Below the pieces are notes generated by a model. That model saw only the letters and a program-made list of their open reading frames with translations, was not told the DNA's origin and did not search any database. DNA of 38,715 bases from the NCBI RefSeq assembly GCF_000434895.1, contig NZ_FR892822.1:35006-73720 (forward strand), written 5' to 3'. Origin of the DNA: Phascolarctobacterium succinatutens CAG:287 (lineage in GTDB: Bacteria > Bacillota > Negativicutes > Acidaminococcales > Acidaminococcaceae). The position numbers were made by a program, and so were the translations under genes. Shown one piece after another: positions 10,101 to 17,903 of the stretch; the stretch's first letter is position 1, and every line of letters begins with the position of its first letter.

Positions 10101-10887
10101 TGACGTATGGCTGAACAATGCGCAGGATTTGATTAAGGAAGGCAAGCCTGTTGCCGAAACCATCTCCACGCGTGACGACGTTATGACGCATCTTATTTCC
10201 AAGGGCGTGGAGCCCAGTCTGGCGTTTAAGACGATGGAGCACGTGCGTAAGGGCAAGGCGGCGAAAAAAGGTCTGGAGCCGAAAATGCTCGAGGCTATGC
10301 GCGCGGTAAATATTCCCGAATGGTATATCAAGTCCTGCGAAAAGGTGCAGTATCTGTTCCCGAAGGCGCATGCGGTGGCGTACGTTCTGATGGCGTACCG
10401 TATTGCTTATTGCAAGGTGCATTATCCCAAGGAATTTTATGCAGCGTATTTTACGGTGCGTGCCAAGGATTTTGATTATACCCATGTTTCCAAGGGCAAG
10501 GCTTATGTGAAGAATTTCATCAAGAATGTTTACCAGCAGGGCTTTAAGGCTTCGCCGCTGGATAAAACAACGGTTACTTATCTGGAGCTGGTTAATGAGA
10601 TGCTGGAGCGCGGTCTGAGCTTTGATAAGATGGATTTATACAAGTCGGACCCGATTAAATTTCTGGTTACGGAAAACGGCCTGCGTCCGCCCCTGGCTGC
10701 CTTGGGCGGTGTAGGTGAAAACGCTGCCAAGAGCATTGCGGCTGCCAGGGATATTAACAGACCGTTTATCTCCCAGGAGGATTTGCGCTTGCGCTCGGGC
10801 GTCAATAAGAGCGTTATCGAAAAGCTGGCAGACATGGGCGTTTTGGGCGATTTGCCGGAAAATAACCAGATTGATTTGTTTGCCTGA
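7162..10887 (+). CDS. polC: DNA polymerase III alpha subunit, PolC type, lacking the exonuclease insert
   Basis: The replicative DNA polymerase of Firmicutes. Domains in order: N-terminal region (1-185), OB fold (about 190-285), PHP domain beginning LHCHTKMSKLDG at residue 304 and TDHG at 337, zinc motif C695/C698/C720/C723, palm VPDIDLNFSG with catalytic D749 and D751, YSHGTDVW-type fingers, helix-hairpin-helix region, and a C-terminal clamp-binding QIDLF. In B. subtilis PolC (about 1437 residues) a DEDD 3'-5' exonuclease is inserted between GIEGY and the next PHP strand. Here GMEGYL (about 362) is followed only about 30 residues later by SSHHIIILAKN, and no D-x-E-T-T-G motif is present. The total of 1241 is shorter by about one exonuclease domain. 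The start is GTG; the ATG two bases earlier runs straight into a stop. Confidence 0.95.
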   Translation: MNKKYCLIPDEEKFYSFLASLTFSPVELMQLKLMHINQICVDESACQWEVHFSCAAHLTGGLLQKAAQKLAAAFSLQSVDMICDGDGSKCQVMQREPQAEVEITDCTGEPLPEEIPLPPEPPDIEIGETLPPEPPCETSYNNPEEDPDYLQAMAALYGEKKADGQLWGKKIKGTPRKLDTVTEEERNVVIEGTFVKSLDKDGALQTFIDKETRVGSIVLTFNVSDDTGGIFVKLRFDKRDGGDPRKECNEFKNLLKPGMRLRLQGDVAPDRFAFDEMCMVPRGIMKLDAKEERMDNAEVKRVELHCHTKMSKLDGLTPMEGLVKQAIRWGHKALAITDHGVVQAFPFCFDAAEGSDLKLIFGMEGYLISDRKTKDDAVDTENPDAVTKGKSKISSHHIIILAKNEVGLRNLYQLVTISHLRYLNKRPLLPRAVIEEHREGLILGSACEAGELYRAVRLGASDEELEEIADFYDYLEIQPTGNNQFLVRENYCTEEDLREHNRKIYELGKRLGKLTVATCDVHFLNPEDAQLRAILQAGQGYKDADLQPPLYLHTTEEMLEEFSYLGEDAAYEVVVTNTNKIADMIERIKPVPDRDQLYSPSIPGAEDAVRDLSYAKAHEWYGETLPQIVEDRLKMELDAIIGHGFSVLYYIAHKLVKHSIDRGYLVGSRGSVGSSFVATMLDITEVNALKPHYRCPHCRHSEFFMNNEVDSGFDLPPKDCPECGTRMLRDGHDIPFAVFLGFHGDKVPDIDLNFSGGIDPDDPSAMSDQSVAHKYTEELFGRDNVCRAGTIATIANKTAIGFIRKYYEAKNLHVHPAHVAALVEGFAGIKRTTGQHPGGIMVVPRNMDIHYITPMNRPADDKDGTTITTHYDYHSINDRLVKLDILGHDDPMVLKMLEKYLQEDVDPHFDPKKIPVGDEATMRIFQDTSSLGVTPEQIDSAVGTFGIPECGTKFVRQMISDVQPKKFSEVVRVSGYSHGTDVWLNNAQDLIKEGKPVAETISTRDDVMTHLISKGVEPSLAFKTMEHVRKGKAAKKGLEPKMLEAMRAVNIPEWYIKSCEKVQYLFPKAHAVAYVLMAYRIAYCKVHYPKEFYAAYFTVRAKDFDYTHVSKGKAYVKNFIKNVYQQGFKASPLDKTTVTYLELVNEMLERGLSFDKMDLYKSDPIKFLVTENGLRPPLAALGGVGENAAKSIAAARDINRPFISQEDLRLRSGVNKSVIEKLADMGVLGDLPENNQIDLFA

Positions 10888-10901
10888 GATAGGAGTTTTA
10901 T

Positions 10902-11288
10902 ATGCAAAAAATAATTTTGGCCTATAATTTTACGCCGGAGCGCTTGCAGGCGCTGAAGCTGATTTGTATGATGCTGCGCACGCAGCTGCATGCTGTGACG
11001 CGCGAGGAGCTACTGCAGCCTGTCGGCTATCTGGCAGGCTTGTCCGAGGTGGCGCCTGTCAGTGATGCTTACAGCGGTGACGAAGGGCAGGAGGAAATGC
11101 TGCTCATGTGCGGCTTCAGCCGTCAGGATTTGGACAGACTGCTGGCTGCCGTTAAAAAGGGTAAGCTGCGTCAGGTGGCGCTGAAGGCGATGCTGACACC
11201 AACCAACTGCACCTGGAGCGGCCTGCAGCTTTTGCAGGAGCTTAGCCAGGAGCATGCTTATATGCATGGTAAAAATGCAGGCAAATAA
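10902..11288 (+). CDS. DUF3783-like small protein
   Basis: A 128-residue soluble protein of unknown function. The C-terminal half has the pattern I associate with DUF3783: a GFSRQDLDRLLAAVKKG helix, then KAMLTPTNCTWSG, then LLQELSQEHAYM. There are no membrane segments or catalytic signature. It starts 15 bases after polC with a TAGGAG ribosome site, so it is probably cotranscribed with polC. Family assignment is from memory of the motif; function is not known. Confidence 0.7.
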   Translation: MQKIILAYNFTPERLQALKLICMMLRTQLHAVTREELLQPVGYLAGLSEVAPVSDAYSGDEGQEEMLLMCGFSRQDLDRLLAAVKKGKLRQVALKAMLTPTNCTWSGLQLLQELSQEHAYMHGKNAGK

Positions 11289-11302
11289 GCGAAATTGCCG
11301 CT

Positions 11303-11320
11303 GCCGGTAGTTTTACTGGC
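11303..11320 (+). terminator. Weak hairpin after the polC unit
   Basis: GCCGGTA-GTTT-TACTGGC forms a 7-bp stem with one G-T pair. No T run follows, so termination here is uncertain. It lies just upstream of the yajQ promoter. Confidence 0.3.
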
Positions 11321-11336
11321 GTTAAAGCGCTTTCTT

Positions 11337-11345
11337 TGATATAAT
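11337..11345 (+). promoter_or_regulatory. Extended -10 promoter for yajQ
   Basis: TGATATAAT is a perfect extended -10 element (TGnTATAAT). The -35 region is poor, which an extended -10 can offset. The expected start point is near 11352, with a TTAGGAGG ribosome site about 20 bases further on. Confidence 0.55.
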
Positions 11346-11387
11346 TAGGCATGATAAACTTTAGCTACATTTAGGAGGATAATAATA

Positions 11388-11879
11388 ATGGCAAAAGATA
11401 GTTCCTTTGACGTTGTTTCCCAAGTTGATATGCAGGAGATGGATAACGCTGTTAATCAGGTTAAGAAAGAGATTGACCAGCGTTATGATTTCCGCGGCAG
11501 CAATGCTTCCATCGAGCTCGGTGAGAAGGAAGTAAAAATTGCAGCTGAGGACGAGTACAAGCTGGGCGCAATTTTAGATATGCTGCGCCAAAAAATGGCT
11601 AAACGCGGTATTCCTCTGCGTTGCCTGGTTCCGGGCAAGATTGAGCCCGCTGCCAAAGGTACTGTTCGCCAATCTCTGGAAATCCAACAGGGTATTTCCA
11701 AAGAGAACGGCAAAAAAATCGTGGCAGCTATCAAGGCTTCCAAGCTGAAGGTAACTGCTCAGATTCAGGATGACCAGGTACGTGTTGCAGGTGCGAAGAA
11801 GGATGACCTGCAGGCAGTTATCCAGCTGCTGAAGGCTGGCGATTTTGGCGTAGACCTGCAATTCATCAACATGCGCTAA
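11388..11879 (+). CDS. yajQ: YajQ family nucleotide-binding protein
   Basis: A small cytosolic protein of the YajQ (UPF0234) family; some members bind cyclic di-GMP or other nucleotides. The 163-residue length is typical. Family hallmarks are the N-terminal SFDVVSQVDMQEMDNAVNQ, the YDFRGS strand, and the C-terminal AAIKASKLKVTAQIQDDQVR followed by FGVDLQFINMR. A strong AGGAGG site lies upstream. The DUF1232 gene begins 33 bases after its stop. Whether this copy binds cyclic di-GMP cannot be read from sequence. Confidence 0.93.
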   Translation: MAKDSSFDVVSQVDMQEMDNAVNQVKKEIDQRYDFRGSNASIELGEKEVKIAAEDEYKLGAILDMLRQKMAKRGIPLRCLVPGKIEPAAKGTVRQSLEIQQGISKENGKKIVAAIKASKLKVTAQIQDDQVRVAGAKKDDLQAVIQLLKAGDFGVDLQFINMR

Positions 11880-11912
11880 GCATTCGTCCACGGTCAGGAA
11901 AGAGTGGAGCAA

Positions 11913-12314
11913 ATGACAGAACACAAAGACTTTGACAAAAGTAAAATCAATGATAAAGAGCTGCTTAAGTATGCTTACAACTACAGCGAGGAGAGTTTAC
12001 TGCACAAAATCAGTAAGTTTGGTGCTCATATAGGCCTGGAGCTGCTGTATAAGGTTGCTCAGCTGTGGTGCGTACTGCAGAAGCCGGAGGTTCCTGCGAA
12101 GGATAAGGCGTTGATTATGGGTGCCTTGGGATATTTAATCACTCCCCTGGATTTTCTGCCGGATTTGACGCCGGTGCTGGGCTACAGCGATGATCTTGTG
12201 GCAATTACTTTTGCACTGCTAAAGGTGCAGGGTTATATTGATGATGAGGTCAAGGCTGAGGCGAAGGCATTGTTGGCGAAGGTTTTTGATGGGAATGCTG
12301 TTGCGAAGCTTTGA
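11913..12314 (+). CDS. DUF1232 (YkvA-like) membrane protein
   Basis: A small protein with the DUF1232 core, LIMGALGYLITPLDFLPDL followed by GYSDDLVAI, which forms a hydrophobic hairpin. The function of the family is unknown. I take ATG at 11913 as the start: AGGAAAG ends 10 bases before it, whereas an in-frame GTG at 11904 is too close to that site. The N-terminal 40 residues are charged and soluble. It probably shares a transcript with yajQ and ends at the strong terminator 17 bases downstream. Confidence 0.8.
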   Translation: MTEHKDFDKSKINDKELLKYAYNYSEESLLHKISKFGAHIGLELLYKVAQLWCVLQKPEVPAKDKALIMGALGYLITPLDFLPDLTPVLGYSDDLVAITFALLKVQGYIDDEVKAEAKALLAKVFDGNAVAKL

Positions 12315-12330
12315 GTGCTTTGGACTAAGG

Positions 12331-12358
12331 AGCGCTGCCGGAAGGCAGCGCTTTTTTT
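12331..12358 (+). terminator. Intrinsic terminator after the yajQ unit
   Basis: A perfect 9-bp stem AGCGCTGCC-GGAA-GGCAGCGCT is followed by a run of seven Ts. Confidence 0.93.
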
Positions 12359-12401
12359 GCGCCAGCTTCCGGTGATGCAATGATTAATGCAACAGTTTAG
12401 C

Positions 12402-12431
12402 TTGCGTGTGCATAGGATACTGCTGTATAAA
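12402..12431 (+). promoter_or_regulatory. Candidate promoter upstream of an orphan terminator
   Basis: TTGCGT (12402-12407) and TATAAA (12426-12431) are 18 bases apart. A transcript starting near 12438 would end at the terminator at 12461-12491, giving an RNA of roughly 50 bases with no open reading frame. This is inference only. Confidence 0.3.
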
Positions 12432-12460
12432 CAAATATTGAACAATCATAGAGCAAGAGT

Positions 12461-12491
12461 AAAGCTTTAGCTGCGGCTAAGGCTTTTTTTT
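12461..12491 (+). terminator. Second intrinsic terminator, no gene immediately upstream
   Basis: The stem AAGCTTTAGC-TGCG-GCTAAGGCTT (one G-T pair) is followed by a T run. It lies 100 bases beyond the first terminator, so it is either a backup or the end of a small RNA. From 12492 to 12740 the sequence is AT-rich; I see only a possible TTGGCA/TATAGT promoter (12588-12616) and a 19-codon reading frame at 12632-12691. Confidence 0.8.
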
Positions 12492-12767
12492 GTGCAAAAT
12501 TACGCGCTATTTCTCCAGCTGCTAAAAATTAGTTATTAGCTTCTTCACCACAAAAAATAAAAAAAATCTTTCCTGCTTCGTGCCGCTTTGGCAAAAATAC
12601 TGCAGATATATATAGTGAAGGAAGAAAAAACATGGCCTTAGCACATCAGAGGTTCAGTAATGCACGCACCTTTTTTTCCATGATATTTTAAATCCTTCAA
12701 AGTATAATCATGTTGAAATAAAAAATATCACAAAAGCAATGATAGACAGAAACTGTCACTGTCACTT

Positions 12768-12775
12768 GCTATACT
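12768..12775 (+). promoter_or_regulatory. Extended -10 promoter of the Hsp70-like operon
   Basis: TGCTATACT is an extended -10 element (TGnTATACT), 28 bases before the first ATG. The direct repeat ACTGTC-ACTGTC lies just upstream (about 12752-12763) where an activator or repressor could bind. AAAGGAGG precedes the start codon. Confidence 0.55.
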
Positions 12776-12803
12776 GATATCAGCAAACAGAAAGGAGGAA
12801 GAC

Positions 12804-13937
12804 ATGCGACAAAAAGATATCTGTTTTATGCCCTTGGGAGGCGCTCAAAGAGTAGGCCGCAGCTGCTACTACCTGCGTCTGGGACAGAGTAACATCCTGC
12901 TCGATTGTGGCCTTCAGCGCATCAACGGAGCAACTTGTTCCCCGGATTTTCGCAGCCTGCTTACCTCGCGATTCATGGAAAGCATGCAGCAGCTTGACCA
13001 CGTTTACATCTCCCATGCGCACACCGACCATGTCGGCTACCTGCCGCAGCTCATGCAGATGGCACCTCAGGCTTCCGTTTACATGACACTGCAGACCAAG
13101 CAGCTTGCCGAATACCGTCTGATTGCCAATAGCAGTCAGCAGGGAGCAGCCGAAGCTTCGCGTTTGTTAAGCAACGTTGCGCCTGTCAATTACCTGCAGA
13201 AAATCAAGCAGCGTGATTACACAGTCACCTTTTTCCCGGCGGGGCATATCCCCGGCGCTATGATGACACTGTTTGAATATGCAGGCCGCAAAATTCTCTA
13301 CACTGGCGACTACTCATTGCAATCAGCCTTCGGTCTTGATGGCTGCTGGCTGCCAGATGACTTGGAGGTAGACGTATTGCTGATGTGTGCACTGCATGCC
13401 AAGCAGCCCTACAGTGTTCGTAAAAAGAACACACTTCCACAGCGCATCAGTGAGGTTATGAGCAACCTGCAACGTGGGCAATCTGTTTATCTGCAAGCCT
13501 TTGACCCTGGCAGAGTGCTGGAGCTCTTAATGGCGCTCAACCGCGAGATAGAGCAGAGCGGACAGGTTTATCCAATCTATCTTGAGCCGGAGGCCATGGC
13601 CGCCGTGCACGTGATGGAAAGCCTGCAGCTGCCGGTACTGCAGCAAAACAACTACAGCAGCTTTTATGCCGGTGCAGCACATCCGCACGTTGTTATCGGT
13701 ACCAAGCGCAAGGAGCAGGTAAGCTGGCGTTATCGTATTTTTGGCAATGCCTATACGCTGCATGAGGATTACGGGGAAATGCTCAGCTTCATTCGCAGGC
13801 TGAACCCGCGTCAGGCCTATCTGGTGCATTGTGCCGAGGGCTATTATGGTCACACCGTGGAGCAGGAGCTCATGCGTGATGCCCAATGCCGTACTCAGGT
13901 AGTTTTTCCTGAGGAAGGCGACATTTATACAATTTAA
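12804..13937 (+). CDS. Metallo-beta-lactamase-fold protein, beta-CASP-like
   Basis: A 377-residue protein with an N-terminal metallo-beta-lactamase fold. The metal-binding motif HAHTDH is at residues 71-76, with further ligand positions H148 (AGHIPGA) and D169 (YTGDYS). A middle alpha/beta region (about 200-300) follows, then a C-terminal histidine H342 in YLVHCAEGYYGH, as in beta-CASP nucleases such as RNase J and CPSF73. The family acts mostly on RNA or DNA ends; the substrate here is unknown. It is the first gene of a three-gene operon with GrpE-like and Hsp70-like proteins, 18 bases before the next ATG. All MBL ligand residues appear intact, so an active enzyme is likely. Confidence 0.8.
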   Translation: MRQKDICFMPLGGAQRVGRSCYYLRLGQSNILLDCGLQRINGATCSPDFRSLLTSRFMESMQQLDHVYISHAHTDHVGYLPQLMQMAPQASVYMTLQTKQLAEYRLIANSSQQGAAEASRLLSNVAPVNYLQKIKQRDYTVTFFPAGHIPGAMMTLFEYAGRKILYTGDYSLQSAFGLDGCWLPDDLEVDVLLMCALHAKQPYSVRKKNTLPQRISEVMSNLQRGQSVYLQAFDPGRVLELLMALNREIEQSGQVYPIYLEPEAMAAVHVMESLQLPVLQQNNYSSFYAGAAHPHVVIGTKRKEQVSWRYRIFGNAYTLHEDYGEMLSFIRRLNPRQAYLVHCAEGYYGHTVEQELMRDAQCRTQVVFPEEGDIYTI

Positions 13938-13955
13938 GAATTAGGAGGTAGCATA

Positions 13956-15053
13956 ATGCTGGAAACAAAAAGTACTAAGGTACAGGAAATTTTAAAGGAG
14001 ATTCATCGGAAGGTGCAGCAAAAGGCCGGGCGTTTCGAAAAAATTTCGGAGGATATTGTGTTGGAAAATCTGACCTTGCAGGCTCTGTGTGCCAATCTTC
14101 ATATGTCGCCTGCTGCCTGTGCAGATTTCGTGCAAAATAATTATGACTGCAGCTGCAGTGTTGACGATATGATCAGAATCTATCGCGACTTCAAGATTAA
14201 CACCGAAGAAAAACGCCTGGAGGTTTTTGAAAATGCTACCGGCGTTGCCATCATGTTGGAAAAAAGCATGAACGGTGACCAGCAGGCTTATGAGCTGTAT
14301 CGCAGCACCCGGGAAAAATTCATGGAAAAAAAGCCTAAGCATTACTATAAAATTCTGCTGGCTGTAATTTTCCACAATATTAAGCAACTGCAGCAGGAAA
14401 AGGACCAGCAGCTGATTACCAGCTTTGGCAATACATTGTGCAAATATCTGCTTTTTGATATAGAAAATGCTATTACTTATGCCTATGGCTTCAATAAGCA
14501 TCATAGCAGTGCACCAGCCACCAATAATAATGTGAAAAAAGTTCACAGCCCGGAGCAGGAGCGTTTGCTGCAAAAGCTGGCAAGTCTTGAAAGCGCGCTG
14601 GAGCAATCCGATATGCTGCTCAGAGACCTGCAAAGTGAATTTGACGAACGCCTGGAGGCTGTTAAGCTGCAGGAAATGACAGAGTTCTTCGGTAAACTCA
14701 ATTCTGATAAATATGGCTGTATTTTGGACGAGCTGCTGATGCTGCGCAAGGGTATTGATGCCGTGAAAAAGAGTGGTTATGTGCTGCCGCTGGAAATCAA
14801 TGGTTTGCTGATTATGGTGCGCAAGCTGGTACAATTTTTGCGTGACAGCCACATTAATCCCATGCTGAAGCCTGAATCGCTGCGCATTGTAAAGGCTGGC
14901 GATGTTGAATTCTGGAACTACGAGGGAACTCCTTTTACCTGTGCTGAGGAAGAAAAGCAGGTTAAGGTAATTTCTCCTGGTTGGATTTATAGTGAAAAAC
15001 AGGTACAAATTTCTCGTCCGAAGGTTAAGGAGGTTGTAGATAATGTTGATTAA
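13956..15053 (+). CDS. GrpE-like protein (probable Hsp70 nucleotide exchange factor)
   Basis: A 365-residue protein of two parts. Residues 1-190 are helical and unrecognised. Residues 197-320 form a long charged coiled coil followed by helices (starting SPEQERLLQKLASLE). Residues 320-360 look like the GrpE beta domain: VKAGDVEFW, then EEKQVKVISPGW, then ISRPKVKEV, parallel to the classic GrpE ending in V..V..GY...vlRpA.V.V. Real GrpE is about 180-200 residues, so this is an enlarged relative, not the housekeeping copy. The gene overlaps the Hsp70-like gene by 11 bases, which supports a partner role. The exchange-factor assignment is inference from motif and context. Confidence 0.6.
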   Translation: MLETKSTKVQEILKEIHRKVQQKAGRFEKISEDIVLENLTLQALCANLHMSPAACADFVQNNYDCSCSVDDMIRIYRDFKINTEEKRLEVFENATGVAIMLEKSMNGDQQAYELYRSTREKFMEKKPKHYYKILLAVIFHNIKQLQQEKDQQLITSFGNTLCKYLLFDIENAITYAYGFNKHHSSAPATNNNVKKVHSPEQERLLQKLASLESALEQSDMLLRDLQSEFDERLEAVKLQEMTEFFGKLNSDKYGCILDELLMLRKGIDAVKKSGYVLPLEINGLLIMVRKLVQFLRDSHINPMLKPESLRIVKAGDVEFWNYEGTPFTCAEEEKQVKVISPGWIYSEKQVQISRPKVKEVVDNVD

Positions 15054-17877
15054 TAATGAAGAACACAATGATTTATGCGTAGGCATTGACCTGGGAACCA
15101 CCAACTCTGTTTTGGCTACAGTTAATCTTAAGGCTAATGGCGATATCGTCAGCAAGGTAGTAGATCTGCCGCGTGCTGTAGATGTTTACAACAGCGCAGC
15201 AGGCAAGGCACGCCTGAACACGCAGAAGAAGCCGCTGCTGCCGTCCTGCGTGTATTACCGTGAGGAACATGGCTATGAGCCGCTGGTAGGCGATTTTGCC
15301 AAAAACCAGTATGCGCTGCGCCCGCATCTGGTAGCAAAATCTATTAAAAGCCAGATGGGAAGTGCGCATGCCGAAGGCTTGGCTGATGAGATTATGGACA
15401 AAACTCCGGCGCAGGTTTCGGCACGTATCCTGCAGCACATGCTGCGGGAGGCCAGCAAAATTTATCGCACGGAGATTAAGGATGCGGTAATCACCGTACC
15501 TGCTAACTTTGACTCCGTAATGTGCCAGGCAACACGCGATGCTGCCGCGTTAGCCGGTATTCAGGTTACCAATAAGGATGGCAGCGAAAGACCAGTGCTG
15601 CTTTCTGAGCCGAATGCCGTTATCTATGATTTGATTAACCAGGTACAAAATGGTGAGATTTCCAATCATATTATTGACCTCAACAGCGAAAAGAACGTGC
15701 TGGTGTTTGACCTGGGTGGCGGCACCCTGGATATTACGATGCATAAGATTAAACGTCGTGAGGACTGTCCCGACGTTTTAAAGGTAGATGAAATTGCTAC
15801 CAACAGATACACTCTTTTAGGCGGCGATGACTTTGATCAGGCCATTGCTGATGTAATGTTTGAGCATTACCAAAAACAGTATTCTACTAGTCCTATGGTT
15901 GTGCGCAAGCTGCAGCAGGAAAAAAAGGCGATTATGCCTCAGCTGCTGAACTATGCGGAGGAGCTGAAGCTGGAGCTGAGCGAACGCCGTCAGGCAGAAA
16001 GCAGCTATGCTGCCGATGACAGTTTTGGCTGGGATGATGAGGAGGATGCCGAAGAATTTTTCGTAGGCGGCAACATGGGCGGCATTGGCTATGCCTATGA
16101 TGACAGCTTCACTCAGGAGGACGTAGAAAAAATCCTGCAGCCTTTTATGGGCCAAAGCCTGCAATTTGCTGACTATAATAAGATAGACAGCCTGCAGGAC
16201 ACCAAGAATATTATCTATCCTATTCTTGACGTTTTACAAAAAAGTGCTGCCAAGCTGGCCGGTGAGGTAAAGGTAGATGCAGTTATCGTCAATGGCGGCA
16301 TGAGCAAATTCTATATGGTTATCAACCGTCTGCGCGAATTCTTCGGTTTGGAGCCGATTGTGGCGCTGGACCCTGACCAGGCTGTAGCAAGAGGTGCAGC
16401 AGTATATCATTATTACCTGCACAAATATGCGCAACAAATGCAGGAGGATATGCGCATGGTAGGCGCAGACGCGCCTGCCCTGCAGCCCTTGCCCGGCAAG
16501 GCTGCAGCTCCGAAGGCTGCTGCCGCAGCCGCACAACAGCGTGCTGCAATTGAATGGGGCAAAAATATTCTCAATGACAGCCTGTATCTTGGTATGCGCG
16601 ATGGTGCTGTACAAGAGCTTGTTACCGGTGGTACGGATCTGCCGTACCAGTCCGACTATATCAAAGGCTTCCAGCTGCTGCCGGACAAGGCAGAGATTGC
16701 CATCCCTATTAAAAGACGTACCTTTGGCGACACTTACCAGACCATCGGCAATGGTCATCTGAAGCTGAAGCATGGTTATAAGGATGGTGCTTACGTTGCG
16801 ATTCGTGTGCTCATGGGCAGCAACAAGGTGCTGAGCATGGAGATGCTTTTGAGCAGTGACGTGGATATGCACCAGATTCTGGAGCAGAAAACCGCTGAAA
16901 TCGTTATTGGCGGCGATAATCCTGATGCACCTGCTACTAAGCTGAAATTCAACCCACCTGCCGGTACTAAGCTGAACGTGCATAATGAGCTGCATGGCCT
17001 GCAGACCTTGTGTGACCGCAAGTATACTGCCAAGGGAAATGCGCAGAAGGATGTCATCAACAAGCTTAGCCAGCGCACCAGCAGTATTGCTGCTGCCGGT
17101 AATAAGGCAGAATTTGCCAGACCGCTGCTGGAGATGCTGTGCTATACCAATAACGATGAGCTGCGCCTGCGTCTTTTCACCATCGCCCGCAAGCATGTTG
17201 CTTATTGGACCGAGCAGCAGCGCCAAAGCTTGGCAAGAGAGTGTTTGAACCAGCTGCAGGGTGTACTGCAGGGCTTTCCATACTATGGCCCTAAAATTAA
17301 TGTTAACATTCAGGCCATCTATACCCTTGGCTGCTGCGGCAGCAAGGAACAGGTTGCCAAAGTGCAGCCACTGGCAGCTGAAAACCGTTATTATACAGCA
17401 AGCTTGTACGCATTGGGCAAGAGCCGCGTTGCTGGCAGCTTTGTGCAAGAGGTATTCCAGCGTGATGCTTACTGCGAAAGCAACAAGTGTAACCTGCAGG
17501 TTACAGCACATGCCCTGGGCATGGCGCTGCGCCTGGAGGATGGCGGCAGAGCGGCAGGCCTTGATGTGGACCAGGCAGTGAAAGACCTTTGCTTCATTAT
17601 CAACAACCGCACTGTTCTTGATGTAAACTACAGCAGCGAGATTGTCTGCTGCCTGATTGCCCTGGCCTATGCCTGCGACCAGCGTTTTGGTGGCAATACT
17701 GTGTCTGCTGCTTCTATGGAGCTGGCAAGACAGACTTTGGCAAATCTCAACCGCAACTACAGCACGGAGGTTATGATGCGTCTGGCCAAGGCTGCTGGCG
17801 TTGCCTACAAAATGCTTGATGGTGAAAGCCTGTCTGAGGATGAAGAAGAGTTCCTGCTGAAGAAGCTGGAAATTTAA
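15043..17877 (+). CDS. Atypical Hsp70-like (DnaK-family) ATPase with long helical C-terminus
   Basis: A 944-residue Hsp70 relative. The actin-like ATPase signatures are present: GIDLGTTNS (14-22), ITVPANFDSVMCQATRDAA (about 151), LLSEPNAVIYDL (about 187), VFDLGGGTLDIT (about 220), LLGGDDFD, and VNGGMSKFYMV (about 416). An acidic insert with a D/E-rich stretch lies at about 318-345. An Ala/Pro-rich linker (about 483-505) leads to a beta-rich region resembling a substrate-binding domain (505-640). The last 300 residues are helical and may form HEAT-like repeats, which DnaK (about 610-640 residues) lacks. AAGGAGG is 8 bases before the ATG, inside the upstream gene. It is probably a specialised chaperone served by the GrpE-like partner. 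Confidence 0.85.
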   Translation: MLINNEEHNDLCVGIDLGTTNSVLATVNLKANGDIVSKVVDLPRAVDVYNSAAGKARLNTQKKPLLPSCVYYREEHGYEPLVGDFAKNQYALRPHLVAKSIKSQMGSAHAEGLADEIMDKTPAQVSARILQHMLREASKIYRTEIKDAVITVPANFDSVMCQATRDAAALAGIQVTNKDGSERPVLLSEPNAVIYDLINQVQNGEISNHIIDLNSEKNVLVFDLGGGTLDITMHKIKRREDCPDVLKVDEIATNRYTLLGGDDFDQAIADVMFEHYQKQYSTSPMVVRKLQQEKKAIMPQLLNYAEELKLELSERRQAESSYAADDSFGWDDEEDAEEFFVGGNMGGIGYAYDDSFTQEDVEKILQPFMGQSLQFADYNKIDSLQDTKNIIYPILDVLQKSAAKLAGEVKVDAVIVNGGMSKFYMVINRLREFFGLEPIVALDPDQAVARGAAVYHYYLHKYAQQMQEDMRMVGADAPALQPLPGKAAAPKAAAAAAQQRAAIEWGKNILNDSLYLGMRDGAVQELVTGGTDLPYQSDYIKGFQLLPDKAEIAIPIKRRTFGDTYQTIGNGHLKLKHGYKDGAYVAIRVLMGSNKVLSMEMLLSSDVDMHQILEQKTAEIVIGGDNPDAPATKLKFNPPAGTKLNVHNELHGLQTLCDRKYTAKGNAQKDVINKLSQRTSSIAAAGNKAEFARPLLEMLCYTNNDELRLRLFTIARKHVAYWTEQQRQSLARECLNQLQGVLQGFPYYGPKINVNIQAIYTLGCCGSKEQVAKVQPLAAENRYYTASLYALGKSRVAGSFVQEVFQRDAYCESNKCNLQVTAHALGMALRLEDGGRAAGLDVDQAVKDLCFIINNRTVLDVNYSSEIVCCLIALAYACDQRFGGNTVSAASMELARQTLANLNRNYSTEVMMRLAKAAGVAYKMLDGESLSEDEEEFLLKKLEI

Positions 17878-17903
17878 AACGGAAATAATAATTAAGTGAA
17901 GTT

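Noticed and set aside
9058..10485. A 475-codon reverse frame opposite polC
   Set aside because: Shadow of the catalytic region of PolC; composition is unlike a real protein and there is no ribosome site.
12632..12691. A 19-codon frame preceded by GAAGGAAG
   Set aside because: Too short to judge, and the nearest promoter would start transcription within its ribosome site.
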